A stretch of DNA of 64,000 bases. It comes from Stentor coeruleus (Eukaryota > Ciliophora > Heterotrichea > Heterotrichida > Stentoridae). Positions 18,067 to 28,308 of the stretch are shown here, one piece after another. Location of the stretch: NCBI GenBank assembly GCA_001970955.1, contig MPUH01000177.1:25621-89620 (forward strand), given 5' to 3'. Position 1 is the first letter of the stretch. Each line of letters starts with the position of its first letter. The notes under the pieces are model-generated. The model was not told the origin of the DNA. It saw only the letters and a program-made list of their open reading frames with translations, and made no database searches. The position numbers and the translations under genes are program-made.

Positions 18067-19758
18067 TTAAGAAAAAGTTACCAAACTATGCAGTTGCATT
18101 TCACCAAGGTCCATGCGGAAAACCGTGCCTTTTTTAATAAAATATACTGACTTGCTAGAAACAATATGATTAGCCGGGGTCCACCAATGATCTTCAGGTA
18201 AGTCACAATACTCAACACAGCTAGTTTTTGCAGAATCAAACCCAATAAGTTTCTTTTTATGAAAAATCAGTATCTCATCATCAACTGATACCATAAAAGC
18301 TCGGCAAATACTAGGCAATCTTACTCGAAGCAAAGAAAATCTGTTGCTTACTGTATTATAAGTTTCTATAGAATCTGCATTTTCTCCTCCTGCAACATAA
18401 ATCCTCCCTCTATGGACACAAGCAGCTAAAAACTCTCGGGCAACATTCAAATTACCAACTTTAGTCCAGCTATTAGTCAATATGTTGTATTTTTCACATT
18501 CTTTCAAAGCTGTACCGTTAGCTCCACCCATAACATATAAAAAACTCCCTACACATACTGCTGCATGATGATACCGGCCAATATACATAGATACAGCGAC
18601 AAATGTATATCCTGATAAATGGTCGATTATTAAAGTTTGCTTACGAGCACTAGGGGCTATTCCTCCTGTAAGAATTAAAGAACCTTCATTTGTAAAGCAC
18701 CAAACACTACCATCTAGATTCTGGTCTTTATTTGATAAATAAGTAGTTTCTACTTCTGAGTTGCATAAAGAATAGTTTTGGATACATTCGCTAACATTGT
18801 CAATCCAAACTAATGCTTGAGGAGGGGTTTTATTGCTTGGTCTTGAGAGTTTTGTTGAAATGTGGGTTTTTGAATATAAAAGCCTTCTTTTTTCTGGAGG
18901 ACTCTCGGAGATGAATGACGATTTTTCGAAAGACTCTGGAGATTTTAACCCTTCACGGAGATTCATAGAAAACCTTAAAGGCATAAAACTATCTGGCTCA
19001 TTTTCTTCACTGGAAAATGAATTGGCCTGACGATATGGAAGTAAGCAAGCCAAGGTTGGGGATTGGGAATATTCTATTGTATCGTCTTTATCATCAAATT
19101 TCGATAGGGATTCAGATTCTGAGCGCTCTTTAAAATCTAATGAAAAATGAATTTTTGGAATTATGAACTTTTCAATCTGAAAGTCTTCTACTTTTAAAGA
19201 TTTGCTTAATATTTCAACCTTTTCCATCTCTTCTAAGTTTTCACACAATGATAAAGCTTTTATGACAGAATTAAATTCTAAATTCGAGCTCTCTACAGCT
19301 TTGATCCAATGCGAAAGTTTTTTTTTCATCTCCTCACAGTTGTTTTTTACTTTTTCAATGATATTAATCTCTATAGCATTCAAATTTTCTTGAATTTCTT
19401 TAATGATTTTTTTGATTGAGTTTGCACAGTTTGTATAGTACTCGTCTATTGATTTTACTTCAAGGTCTATTCTTTTGAGGATTGTTTTTTTGGCTAATTC
19501 TACTTTTGCAGCTTTTTCAAGTATTTCATATTCACTTTTTCGGAGCTTAGTAAGGCTTAGATCAATTAGCTTTATAAGATCTTCATCTAATAACACTGGT
19601 GTATGACCTGTTGATGAAGGAAGAAGAAGATGTTTTCCAATACATTCTGAACAGAAAAATAACCTTTGACAAAAACACGCTATTTCACTAGTCTTTTTAC
19701 AAGACTCACATAATTTTTCATCCATTATCAAATATTTGTAAGATTGATATCGAAACAT
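18067..19758 (-). CDS. B-box zinc-finger, coiled-coil and Kelch-repeat protein
   Basis: A 563-residue protein. An N-terminal B-box-like finger occupies about residues 16-55 (CESCKKTSEIACFCQRLFFCSEC, then two His). A coiled coil follows (about 60-190), then a Ser-rich linker (about 215-310). The C-terminal half has Kelch motifs with GG pairs: RYHHAAVCVGSFLYVMGGANG and REFLAACVHRGRIYVAGGEN. Proteins of this layout are very numerous in ciliates and act as scaffolds or ubiquitin-ligase adaptors. A second in-frame ATG at 19725 (MDEKLCESC) may be the true start. It ends 73 bp upstream of the SF-assemblin start on the same strand. Confidence 0.85.
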   Translation of the reverse strand: MFRYQSYKYLIMDEKLCESCKKTSEIACFCQRLFFCSECIGKHLLLPSSTGHTPVLLDEDLIKLIDLSLTKLRKSEYEILEKAAKVELAKKTILKRIDLEVKSIDEYYTNCANSIKKIIKEIQENLNAIEINIIEKVKNNCEEMKKKLSHWIKAVESSNLEFNSVIKALSLCENLEEMEKVEILSKSLKVEDFQIEKFIIPKIHFSLDFKERSESESLSKFDDKDDTIEYSQSPTLACLLPYRQANSFSSEENEPDSFMPLRFSMNLREGLKSPESFEKSSFISESPPEKRRLLYSKTHISTKLSRPSNKTPPQALVWIDNVSECIQNYSLCNSEVETTYLSNKDQNLDGSVWCFTNEGSLILTGGIAPSARKQTLIIDHLSGYTFVAVSMYIGRYHHAAVCVGSFLYVMGGANGTALKECEKYNILTNSWTKVGNLNVAREFLAACVHRGRIYVAGGENADSIETYNTVSNRFSLLRVRLPSICRAFMVSVDDEILIFHKKKLIGFDSAKTSCVEYCDLPEDHWWTPANHIVSSKSVYFIKKGTVFRMDLGEMQLHSLVTFS

Positions 19759-20444
19759 ACTATTTTATTTAAGTTTAATATAGTGAAAAATTTATGGCAA
19801 TCTTGAAGTTTTATGAATTATTTTTTAAGTGAGAAGCTTGGAAGCAAGTCTTAGCTTTATAATATAGCTTCCACTCTTATATAAATGAATAATTTAATCA
19901 GTATTTTATAATCTAGTCTGCATTCCTGTAATAATAATAATAATTTTTAATTAAAACAGTTTGCTACATAGGTTTTTCATGAAAGAAGCCTTTAAGTAAG
20001 AGAGATTTTATATAACTTATGCTAACTCTTATAAAGTATTATCATCGAAAGCCTGAATTTTATTTAAACTTTTCGGTCATCACTAACTATTAAACTTTTT
20101 TTTCTCAATATAATCATATAGGCTTTCTACATGAATTGATTGCTTGAGTTTTCTGATTTGATTATTTTTCTTACTATTTTATTAGCCTCAGCAAGATTTA
20201 TAACTATTATTACCTTAAAAAATGATGATTATACAATATGACGTATTTTGAATATCTCCCAAGTGGATATTTTAATTTATATACAATCTCCTTAAATCGA
20301 TTTATTATTAAATCTAGGTCATTTTGTTGAAAAAATATGAACTAATATAATCATTTTATGCAATAATGTCCTGTGCAATTTGTAAATCTTAGCCTAAAAG
20401 GCATTAGGCTCGCTGTTAATTTTTATTCGCTCTATCGTATAACT
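19759..20444. other. Non-coding gap
   Basis: AT-rich; no gene, repeat or RNA recognised. Confidence 0.5.
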
Positions 20445-20687
20445 ATGATTTCTGTTCAAAACTTAAAAATTATACTTATTCAATCTCAAAGAAATAAACT
20501 ATTTTCTATCAAAAAATTATTTACAAAAACTAACTATCTTTATACACTTAATCATAAAAAGCAAACTCAAAAGCTGAAGATACGCAACACTGCCATAAAA
20601 AAAAACATAAAAAGTTTTCATCAAACATCTTTGAATGTATTTATAAAAACTCTCCAACAAGTAGAAATCAGCAAAAAGCTTAATTGA
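20445..20687 (+). CDS. Doubtful small basic protein
   Basis: An open frame of 80 codons from ATG 20445 to TGA, open for 24 more codons upstream without an ATG. It is rich in Lys, Asn, Ile, Leu and Gln, with no motif. It lies convergent to the TauE/SafE gene. Open frames of this size are uncommon in such AT-rich spacers, but the composition is what chance would give, so it is kept only as a possibility. Confidence 0.2.
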   Translation: MISVQNLKIILIQSQRNKLFSIKKLFTKTNYLYTLNHKKQTQKLKIRNTAIKKNIKSFHQTSLNVFIKTLQQVEISKKLN

Positions 20688-20729
20688 AAATTTGCTAAAG
20701 TGAATCTACTATTATTAATCTAATCTTTA

Positions 20730-22049
20730 CTAATTGCAAAAACTATTAAAGTTATCCTCTTCCGACTTCCCCATATACTGAATAATTCCATAAGTTGGTA
20801 TAATAATGGCACAACTTCCCATAATAATAGCAAGAAGTAAAACCAAAATGCTTCCTCTTTTATATTTTTCAACAAGTTTTTTCAAGACCAAAACCCCTAA
20901 AGTTGATCCTACTAAAGAAAAAGAAAGTGTCCATAAGCCATAAACGAAATTTAGTTTACCAGCAACTGCATATTGTAACATTGATATTGTTGCAGTAAAT
21001 AAAACCATAAAACTTGATGTTGCTGTTGAGACCTCAGGACGTAAACCTAATCTTAACATCACAGGATTCATAACAAGCCCACCACCAACTCCTACAATCC
21101 CAGCAGCCATTCCAGCTATAAACCCAGCAATGCAAACAATAACAATCATTTTAACTGTCCAGTTCAGATCCATTGTATCAAAATCATAACCAAGTTTGTT
21201 TTTAATAATATGCTTGCCAATCATAAAAAATCCAGAATAAATTGAAATTGCTAAGAGTACAATAAAGGCTATTATTGTTATAGCCCAATAACCTGCTGAA
21301 CAAAAGGAGATCCCAACGATTGAATGAAAATTACGACTTCCACGAATGAATGAGATAAGTGCGACAAAGATAAAAAGAAGAATTATCAATGCAATTGATT
21401 TTGGGGGCATGATTTTTTTTTCAACATTATATATGTTTTTCAATTCTGGAGGAAGTTCTGATTCACTAAAGGAACTTATAACATCTGAATCTGGGCAAAG
21501 GAGTCTGACGCTGGTCTTGGTTGTGTTTTCTTTTTTGTATATTTTCACTGCTGTAAAAGAAGTGTCAACTGATATGTAACCAAGAAGAAGGGTGAGCAAA
21601 ACTAATATAAGCCATTGAGGAATAACTAGATTTATCATAACACCTATTGTTGTTCCCATTAAGAGTGGACAGCAAAGCAGTAATGCAATATCAAAATCAA
21701 TAAGAGGGCGCTGTTTATAAGGATGTCTCAAAAAAACTTTTATAAGGATTGCAGATAGAGATCCAGCAAATATAATTAATTGACTCAATGGAACGGACTC
21801 ATAAGCATTAAAATTGAACAGAGTTATCAATATTATGACCATGATCGGACCACCCCCTATTCCTCCTGCATTAGCAAGACCACTGGCAAGTAATATCAAG
21901 CAACTACCTAGTACTTCGTTTCCGACCAATGGAAATAAACCTTTATGTTCACACTCTCCTTCATTACAATAGTGGTTAGTTGAGCAATCATCATCATTTT
22001 CACATGATGCAGCATATGCTAATAAAATGCAAAACCATATTATTCTCAT
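20730..22049 (-). CDS. TauE/SafE family anion transporter
   Basis: A 439-residue polytopic membrane protein. A signal peptide (MRIIWFCILLAYAASC) is followed by a short Cys-rich lumenal segment (CSTNHYCNEGEC). Two inverted halves follow, each opening with the family's Gly-rich motif: GLANAGGIGGGPIMVIIL (first half) and GMAAGIVGVGGGLVMNPVML (second half). About nine to ten membrane segments can be counted, with a cytosolic loop around 170-225. TauE/SafE proteins export sulfite, sulfoacetate or related organic anions in bacteria. Ciliate homologues carry this extra N-terminal Cys-rich head; their substrate is unknown. Confidence 0.92.
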   Translation of the reverse strand: MRIIWFCILLAYAASCENDDDCSTNHYCNEGECEHKGLFPLVGNEVLGSCLILLASGLANAGGIGGGPIMVIILITLFNFNAYESVPLSQLIIFAGSLSAILIKVFLRHPYKQRPLIDFDIALLLCCPLLMGTTIGVMINLVIPQWLILVLLTLLLGYISVDTSFTAVKIYKKENTTKTSVRLLCPDSDVISSFSESELPPELKNIYNVEKKIMPPKSIALIILLFIFVALISFIRGSRNFHSIVGISFCSAGYWAITIIAFIVLLAISIYSGFFMIGKHIIKNKLGYDFDTMDLNWTVKMIVIVCIAGFIAGMAAGIVGVGGGLVMNPVMLRLGLRPEVSTATSSFMVLFTATISMLQYAVAGKLNFVYGLWTLSFSLVGSTLGVLVLKKLVEKYKRGSILVLLLAIIMGSCAIIIPTYGIIQYMGKSEEDNFNSFCN

Positions 22050-23325
22050 TATTATAATGACAGATAATCACTGAAATAACTATTTAGCTAATAGAATAGG
22101 TTTATAATTTGATAAAATATCAGAATTTTACCGTTTACATTTTTTTTTTACTTTTTGTAATTCCAATATTTTTATTACCTAATTATCATAATCTAGAAAT
22201 ATATTTGATTAAAAGAGTTTAAGACTTTATTTCACGAGAAATACGTTTTTTTTTGCAATTTAAAAGTTTTTAGAACTACTTGTTTAGATATTTTCTTATA
22301 ATATTTATTAATGGAATTTAGGTTTTTTGTCCTGGAATCAAGATTTGATAGTTTAGATTAAGAATTGCTTATATGCATGTAAAATATCATTGTGGATAGC
22401 ATGATTATTATCGATAGTTAAAGAATTTTTGAGTTTATTTGGGATTTAATATATGCATAGTTACTTAAGTATTAAAAATCTGTATTTAGGCATATAAATC
22501 ATTTTAATATAAGTAACTTACCATAGCAGGTGCACTAAATACTAATAAACTAATTTGGAGTATCGTCAATTTTATTAGCATGCATATACTTTCAAGAAGC
22601 TTTTAAAATCAAAATATTTTTATCATTATATATAATAAAAATTAGACCCTTACCTGCTATAAATTTATGATGAAGGGTATAATTATGCTATCTTATCTCA
22701 GGGGTTATTGTGAATGAATATAACTTGAATAATATTATGCATATATAATGCCTGAAGCTTTTAGAAAATTATTTCCCGAATTTATTATTGACAAAGTCTC
22801 TTTTGAATTAATACAATTGTTTGAATTGAGGATAGTTTTAAGGTGATTTATAAGATTTAGTATAAGAAAATTTTATAGGCATGCTTGAAGATAAGTACCT
22901 GATTTCCCTTAGTTATATTAAATTTTTGTTTATTGACTCAGTTTTCTTAATCTTCTTCAGATCATATTAAGATTTAACTTCAAAAGTTATATACAAAGCA
23001 ACAAATTTAATTAATATTTGAAAATTTGGTTTAAAATGTATATCATGAATTATCTAATATCAAATAAGATACTCTCCAGTTTTTTATATTAAAACCCTTG
23101 CTTAAGAAATTAAATAATCTCTAATAAATCATCTTATATTTCATATATACATTATACCTTCATTTCTATGCCGGCATAATCATTTTTAAATTTTACTAGC
23201 AATTCCCCCACCACTTAAAATCTTCCAAAACTCATACTTTTCTTACTCATTTCAAAATTTACCTCTTTTATAGTAAAACCTAAACACGGATATCATTTTC
23301 ATATTTTGATCCCGTTAATATTTAA
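22050..23325. other. Divergent intergenic region, non-coding
   Basis: AT-rich 1.3 kb between divergent starts. The last 100 bp before 23326 is C-rich and G-poor, as seen upstream of other plus-strand genes here. No gene is recognised. Confidence 0.5.
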
Positions 23326-24684
23326 ATGATCGAAGACCTAGCCTCAAAAGAAAACATAAGATGTAATATCCAAGGTGTTTCCCAGTCATTAATCAACAAA
23401 CATTTACAAACTGTTCTCGAAATAACGACAAAAAAATACCAGAAAGAGTTGTCAGTAACTCAAAAGTACGAAGAAGAGCTAAGCAAAATCAAAGAAGAAT
23501 ACTCGAAATTTTTAGCGGGCTCAGAATCAAGAGAGTCTTCCTTGCTTGAAATGCTACAAAGCAAAGACCAAGAAATCGGAGAACACTTAAATAAACTCGA
23601 CTTGCTTAAGCAAGCATCCCAGAAATTAACTTATGACCAAAATACTTTTGAATCTGAGCTTTTAACCTTAAAAAATCAAAAAAATAGTGAAATTGTCCTT
23701 GATTGCCAGGGTTGTCAAGACACTAATCCAACAAATTTCACAGAAAATCTTGTAGCTCAGTTTGAGAATATCAAAACTAAATGGGAAGAAAGTGGAGATG
23801 ATAGCTGGGAAGAGCACAATAAACTTGTAAAAACTTTAACTGATAAGATTTTAGTGCTTGAAGAAGAGTTAAATTCGCATACCTCAATATCTTCAGCTTT
23901 GGAAACTGAAAATAATTTTTTAGAAGAACAATTGGAGAAACTTAATGCTTCAAATGAGCTAAGTTATGTTGTAGAAGAAAAAATTAAGGAGACTGAAAGT
24001 GAATATCAAGAAATAGCTGATGATTATAATGAGCTCCAGCACAAATGCAAAGTACTAAAAGAAAAACTAGATGTTTACAGTATGGATAAAGAGGTAATTT
24101 CTAATAAACTTACCAAAATCTTAGATCAGTTAGATCAAGAAAAAAAATCTTCCAATGACAACTCTAATCTTGTTATGAAAGAAAAAGAAAATCTATTAAG
24201 CATACAAGAAAAGCTTAAAAGTGAGCAAAAACTTAACTCAGAAATATCAGAAAACGTGATTCAAGAAAAAATGAACATTTCCAGAGCTAGAGAGCAGTTA
24301 ATAAAAACAACTGATTTAGATGCAGTTCTTTTAGATACTTTAAAAAAAATCAACATGGAAAATGTAATAAAAAAAACTGATGAAGGGTTTATCTACAATA
24401 ATAACATAATTCAACTCCAACTACACAATGAAACTTTTATTGTTGTGAAAATTGGTGCAGGATTGATGCCTATAACTGATTATCTAAAAAACACATACTT
24501 TCCTGGTACTTTTACTCACAACAAAGCTACAAACAGCGAGCCAAAAATAGAAAACTGTCTTCAAGAAGCAAAAGAAACAAGAAGCCCAATGAAGAGCCTT
24601 GTAAGCCCAGGAATAAAAGCTAGTAAAACCCCATTACGCGATAGAAATCATTCAATAGGTGAGCGAAAAAAACCATTTAAATAA
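23326..24684 (+). CDS. Coiled-coil protein with GAR-like C-terminal segment
   Basis: A 452-residue protein. Residues about 30-325 are an interrupted coiled coil rich in E/K/L/N. Near 365-395 a short folded segment reads IVVKIGAGLMPITDYLKNTYFP, which recalls the GAS2-related (GAR) microtubule-binding motif VRVGGGWMxLxxFL. The match is loose. The tail is basic, with Ser-Pro sites (SPMKSLVSPG, KTPLRDRN), suggesting phospho-regulated cytoskeleton binding. The stop is a double TAATAA, and the next gene's ATG is only 5 nt after the first stop. A basal-body or microtubule role is inference. Confidence 0.7.
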   Translation: MIEDLASKENIRCNIQGVSQSLINKHLQTVLEITTKKYQKELSVTQKYEEELSKIKEEYSKFLAGSESRESSLLEMLQSKDQEIGEHLNKLDLLKQASQKLTYDQNTFESELLTLKNQKNSEIVLDCQGCQDTNPTNFTENLVAQFENIKTKWEESGDDSWEEHNKLVKTLTDKILVLEEELNSHTSISSALETENNFLEEQLEKLNASNELSYVVEEKIKETESEYQEIADDYNELQHKCKVLKEKLDVYSMDKEVISNKLTKILDQLDQEKKSSNDNSNLVMKEKENLLSIQEKLKSEQKLNSEISENVIQEKMNISRAREQLIKTTDLDAVLLDTLKKINMENVIKKTDEGFIYNNNIIQLQLHNETFIVVKIGAGLMPITDYLKNTYFPGTFTHNKATNSEPKIENCLQEAKETRSPMKSLVSPGIKASKTPLRDRNHSIGERKKPFK

Positions 24685-24689
24685 TAAAT

Positions 24690-25949
24690 ATGAGATCTCG
24701 TAGTAGGTCCCGAAGTCCTCCAATCCCTCAGTTTCCTTTGATTCTTTCATTCCCTACCTCAAAGTTCAATGAAGAGACTTCAAATGTTAAACATGAGATA
24801 GTTAAAAAATTTGACGTAGATAGGCTGCATATATCAGATGAAGTAACAATGACTGATGGGGCTTTTCGGTTTATATACATATATAGTGACTCGCTTAGAG
24901 CTAAAATTGATAGTCTTAGGTTGATTCTTGAAGCTATATACCCAGAAAGAGGTCAAGGTGAGGTTAATATTTCATTCCAAAACTTAATTGACCCAAGTAG
25001 TATTGTTAAACTTGCATCTAGAGGACTTAATACTACCATCCAAATCCTCCCTGATGTCAAAGGTTTCCCAGAAAGGCAAGCAAAAATCATTGGAAAACTT
25101 TCTGACATTGAAAAATCCATCAAAGAAATCCATGCTTTTTCCTTAGATAAAAAACCTAGTCCTGAACCTAAAATCCCAGGGATTGAAAAAAATAGTGCCA
25201 AATTTGTCATTGCCGAAGAGTGCGTTAGTGACTTTGTTGGAAGGGGGGAAGTTTTTATCAGAAGGCTCAAAGCTGATAATGAAGTTGAAGTAAAAGTTGT
25301 CAATGGGCAAGGTCTTCCTTGTAAAGATACAGAAAATATTGTCGTATTAACAGGGAAACATCGCCACGTTAAGAAATCAATAAAACAAGTTGTGACAAAA
25401 ATCATCGGGTCTTTGGGGACTTCTGGGGCTTTAGAGCAAACTTTAAAAATCCTAATTTTATCTACTCACGTCAAAGAGCTCATCGGTCCTCAGGGGTCGA
25501 TAATCAAAGACATCTCTAAAAAAGCAGGGAATGCAAAAATCAAAGTCCTTTCTGATAGCGAAACTGAAAAAAACCAGGAATTTACTATAGTGAATATTGA
25601 CGGATCTTTAGAATCTAAACAAGAAGCTGCATGCAAAATCTATGAAGTGCTTTACAAAGGGGAAAAACTTATTCCAAGACCTTACACACCAGATGATGAT
25701 GAAATGAAAATTTTCGTAAGTGTTCCTGACCAATACGTTGCCAGGCTTATTGGTAAAAATGGGGAAAATGTTAAAGCTATTATGAGTAAGGCTAAATGCA
25801 AAATCAGTTTCCAAAAAGCCCCTATTGCAGAACTCCGGTCTTCTGAAGGAGAGAAAATTCGCATGTGTTTTGTTAGTGGGAATAGTTATTCTATATCCAG
25901 AGGTGTTAAATTACTTCTAGAGCAAATCTCAAAACTTGAATCGATTTAG
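24690..25949 (+). CDS. Multi-KH-domain RNA-binding protein
   Basis: A 419-residue protein opening with an RS-dipeptide run (MRSRSRSRSPP). KH-type folds follow. Two carry a clear GxxG loop: VKELIGPQGSIIKDISKKAG (about residue 270) and VARLIGKNGENVKAIMSKA (about 352). A third, near 175-205, has a degenerate loop (DFVGRGEVFIRRL), and the N-terminal 120 residues may hold a fourth without GxxG. KH domains bind single-stranded RNA; an RS head suggests a role in splicing or mRNA packaging. It starts 5 nt after the previous gene's stop, in a different frame, so the two may share a transcript. Confidence 0.88.
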   Translation: MRSRSRSRSPPIPQFPLILSFPTSKFNEETSNVKHEIVKKFDVDRLHISDEVTMTDGAFRFIYIYSDSLRAKIDSLRLILEAIYPERGQGEVNISFQNLIDPSSIVKLASRGLNTTIQILPDVKGFPERQAKIIGKLSDIEKSIKEIHAFSLDKKPSPEPKIPGIEKNSAKFVIAEECVSDFVGRGEVFIRRLKADNEVEVKVVNGQGLPCKDTENIVVLTGKHRHVKKSIKQVVTKIIGSLGTSGALEQTLKILILSTHVKELIGPQGSIIKDISKKAGNAKIKVLSDSETEKNQEFTIVNIDGSLESKQEAACKIYEVLYKGEKLIPRPYTPDDDEMKIFVSVPDQYVARLIGKNGENVKAIMSKAKCKISFQKAPIAELRSSEGEKIRMCFVSGNSYSISRGVKLLLEQISKLESI

Positions 25950-26115
25950 ATTATTAATATGACTAGACTTATAACACAGACACAATAGCATTGCCTTGTG
26001 GGCCTTGCTTTTTACATCTAAACTATGGACATATGCGCAAAGATATTAAACATCAAAACAATTTTAACTATAAAAATATTTGCCGAAGAGTTTTATAATA
26101 TTCTGTTATGTAAAA

Positions 26116-27117
26116 ATGGGAATCAGCTTTTCTGTCTGTGCTTGTACTCATAAGGACTCAGAGTTTAATACAGAAATGGAGCTCACATCAGGTGATCAAA
26201 TCAAACAACTTGGTCAAATACGCGAGATTTTTTCCTTGAGTCCAGACCCAAAGTTTATAGCAGCAATAAAAATCCAAGCTTTATGGCGAGGTTATAGAGC
26301 TCGAAAGCAAACTAAGTATTTACTTAAAGCTTATAATTATTCATTTTCCTTAGCAGTTTATTCTCAAGAAAGTCCAAGAAAATCTAAAAGACTCAATAAA
26401 CTACGAGAAAATAGAGAGGCTTTCAAGATGATTAATGGGGCTGTATATACAGGTCAATGGAAAGGTGCATATAGAGATGGCTTTGGAAAACAAGTCTGGC
26501 CGGATGGGGCATCTTATGAAGGACTTTGGATAGAAAATAAAGCTAATGGGATAGGAAAATTTATACATGCTGATGGGGATGTATATGAAGGGAACTGGAA
26601 TAAAGATAAGGCAAATGGCCTTGGGATGTATATGCAAACTAATAATTCAATATATAAAGGTGATTGGGTTGATGATGCACAAGAAGGATTTGGTATGGAA
26701 CAAGGAGCGGATAAGAGTTTTTATATTGGTTTCTATAAATCTAGTAAAAAGCATGGCTTTGGAAAGTATGTTTGGGCTGATTCTTCGAGTTATGTTGGTT
26801 ATTGGGAATGTAATAGGATTAATGGGAAAGGGGTTTATCTGTGGCCGGATGGGAGGAAGTTTTCTGGAGAGTGGAAAGATGGGAAAATGCATGGAAAAGG
26901 AATTTACTTGTGGAAAGATGGACGGAAATATGAAGGTGAGTATTTTGATGATAAAAAACATGGGTTTGGAACTTATACGTGGGCTGATGGGAAAGTTTAT
27001 ACTGGGTTTTGGAAGTATGGGAAACAAAATGGGCTTGGTACTATAATTTATAGTGATAGAAGCTCAAGAGAAGGGGAATGGGATGATGGCAAACGCATAT
27101 GTTGGCTTGATGAATAA
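26116..27117 (+). CDS. IQ-motif MORN-repeat protein, N-myristoylated
   Basis: A 333-residue protein. ATG 26116 gives MGISFSVCAC, a strong myristoylation and palmitoylation start; the frame is open upstream only with non-ATG codons. An IQ motif at about 52-75 (AAIKIQALWRGYRARKQ) should bind calmodulin. Nine MORN repeats plus a partial tenth fill residues about 112-325, each of the form YxGxWxxGKxxGxGxxxWxDG (YEGNWNKDKANGLG, FSGEWKDGKMHGKG, YEGEYFDDKKHGFG). The build suggests a calcium/calmodulin-regulated protein of the cell membrane or cortex. It is distinct from the shorter MORN protein at 14.1-15.3 kb. Confidence 0.93.
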   Translation: MGISFSVCACTHKDSEFNTEMELTSGDQIKQLGQIREIFSLSPDPKFIAAIKIQALWRGYRARKQTKYLLKAYNYSFSLAVYSQESPRKSKRLNKLRENREAFKMINGAVYTGQWKGAYRDGFGKQVWPDGASYEGLWIENKANGIGKFIHADGDVYEGNWNKDKANGLGMYMQTNNSIYKGDWVDDAQEGFGMEQGADKSFYIGFYKSSKKHGFGKYVWADSSSYVGYWECNRINGKGVYLWPDGRKFSGEWKDGKMHGKGIYLWKDGRKYEGEYFDDKKHGFGTYTWADGKVYTGFWKYGKQNGLGTIIYSDRSSREGEWDDGKRICWLDE

Positions 27118-27581
27118 TATATAAGAAATGTTGTATGATACTTAATTCTTATTAGTTTATCAGGTATATTTAATAAAAAAAAAACTTGATATATTTTATA
27201 TGATAAAAGTTTAATAATAGGAAATTATATCAATAAAAGTGTAATATTTATGTGAAATTTATGAAGATTTAACTTTAATTATATGTGTTATTATATAAAT
27301 ATGATTGTTTATAGAACTTTACCTTTAACTTCTTGCCATATTATTTTGAATCCTCTTCATCTTTGCCACTTTGATAGCCTAAAAACTTTTACGAATATAT
27401 ATTGGGAATTTTATATTAAAATCCCGATTTCTTACTATAAAAATCCCTCTTCCAAAAAGTACTCCTATCACAGAAACTCGAGTGTCTATCAAAAATCAAC
27501 ACTTTTAATTTTAAATTCTCCCATTTACCCTATTATCACCCTCTTTCACATAATTTTTCATATCAAAAATAATTTTATTTA
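27118..27581. other. Intergenic; C-rich upstream region
   Basis: Between two plus-strand genes. The right half (27320-27580) is C-rich, G-poor and free of stops in one frame. That frame lacks an ATG start and ends inside the next gene's start codon, so it is not taken as coding. It is a probable promoter. Confidence 0.45.
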
Positions 27582-28202
27582 ATGAAATCTACTAAAGCTT
27601 TGCACACTAAAATGCCAGACCCCTATTCCGCAGTGTTAAAAAACTCAGAATTGATCAGCTCTGACAACAAAAAGACCATCAAACTCAAAAGATCAGCTTC
27701 AAGCAAAATGCAAAGTACAATAAAGCAAAACTCACCAGTTAAAGAAACCAAACAAGTAATCCTTTATCAACTTGAAGAGATCGACAAACTCAAAAGAGAA
27801 AAGCTCGAATTAGAAACACATGTTTTTGACTTAGAAACCAAACTAAAAAAACTCAGCACTCTTCCAGGAGTACTAAAAGAAAAGGAAAAAACAATTTCAA
27901 AGCTCAAATCTTCACTGAAAAAAATCGAGAAAAAAAACGTTAAAACCTCGCTAAGTATATCTAAAGGAAACAATTCTCACAGAAACACCCCAAAAGTTGG
28001 TTTAGACTCTTTGAGTTATGAAAATGGTTCAATAAGTTGTAGGCATCAAATCTCAAGAGTAGCAACTTCAATGCCAATATCAAATCGGAACTCACAATGC
28101 TCTTATATTCCAACAACATTACACGATATACTTTTAAAAACAGAAAATAGTCTTAAAGATTGGAAGAAGAATTACTATAATGCATTGAAACAAATTAACT
28201 AA
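27582..28202 (+). CDS. Small basic coiled-coil protein
   Basis: A 206-residue protein. Residues 1-60 are basic and Ser/Thr-rich, 65-125 form a coiled coil (EEIDKLKREKLELETHVFDL..., then KEKEKTISKLKSSLKK), and 125-180 are Ser/Asn-rich and probably unstructured. The C-terminal 25 residues are helical (LLKTENSLKDWKKNYYNAL). No catalytic motif is present. It could be a centrosomal or cytoskeletal component; I do not recognise a family. The candidate telomerase RNA begins about 105 bp after its stop. Confidence 0.7.
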   Translation: MKSTKALHTKMPDPYSAVLKNSELISSDNKKTIKLKRSASSKMQSTIKQNSPVKETKQVILYQLEEIDKLKREKLELETHVFDLETKLKKLSTLPGVLKEKEKTISKLKSSLKKIEKKNVKTSLSISKGNNSHRNTPKVGLDSLSYENGSISCRHQISRVATSMPISNRNSQCSYIPTTLHDILLKTENSLKDWKKNYYNALKQIN

Positions 28203-28235
28203 TATATTCTTAAAACCCTAGTATATGAAAATAAA

Positions 28236-28290
28236 CATATGGGGGTATGTGATCCCATATGAAAATAGGACAATTTTTTATAGTATAAAG
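28236..28290 (+). promoter_or_regulatory. Candidate Pol III-type promoter of the telomerase RNA
   Basis: A perfect 8-bp inverted repeat, CATATGGG / CCCATATG (28236-28243 and 28254-28261), lies about 50-70 bp before the inferred RNA start, where snRNA-type genes keep a proximal sequence element. A TATA-like box, TATAGTATA (28279-28287), lies about 22-30 bp before it. This spacing is that of U6-like external Pol III promoters, which ciliate telomerase RNA genes use. The start site is inferred. Confidence 0.5.
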
Positions 28291-28308
28291 ATATCAGGGG
28301 GATTATAA

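Noticed and set aside
24953-25405. 150-codon minus-strand ORF inside the KH gene
   Set aside because: It is the reverse of a gene with clear KH motifs, with no motif of its own.
26567-27046. 159-codon alternative-frame ORF inside the MORN gene
   Set aside because: Repetitive MORN DNA keeps several frames open; only the frame with YxGxW repeats makes sense.
27283-27582. 99-codon ORF upstream of the 27.6 kb gene
   Set aside because: No ATG at the proposed start, hydrophobic random composition, and it ends inside the next gene's start codon. It is the G-poor upstream tract.
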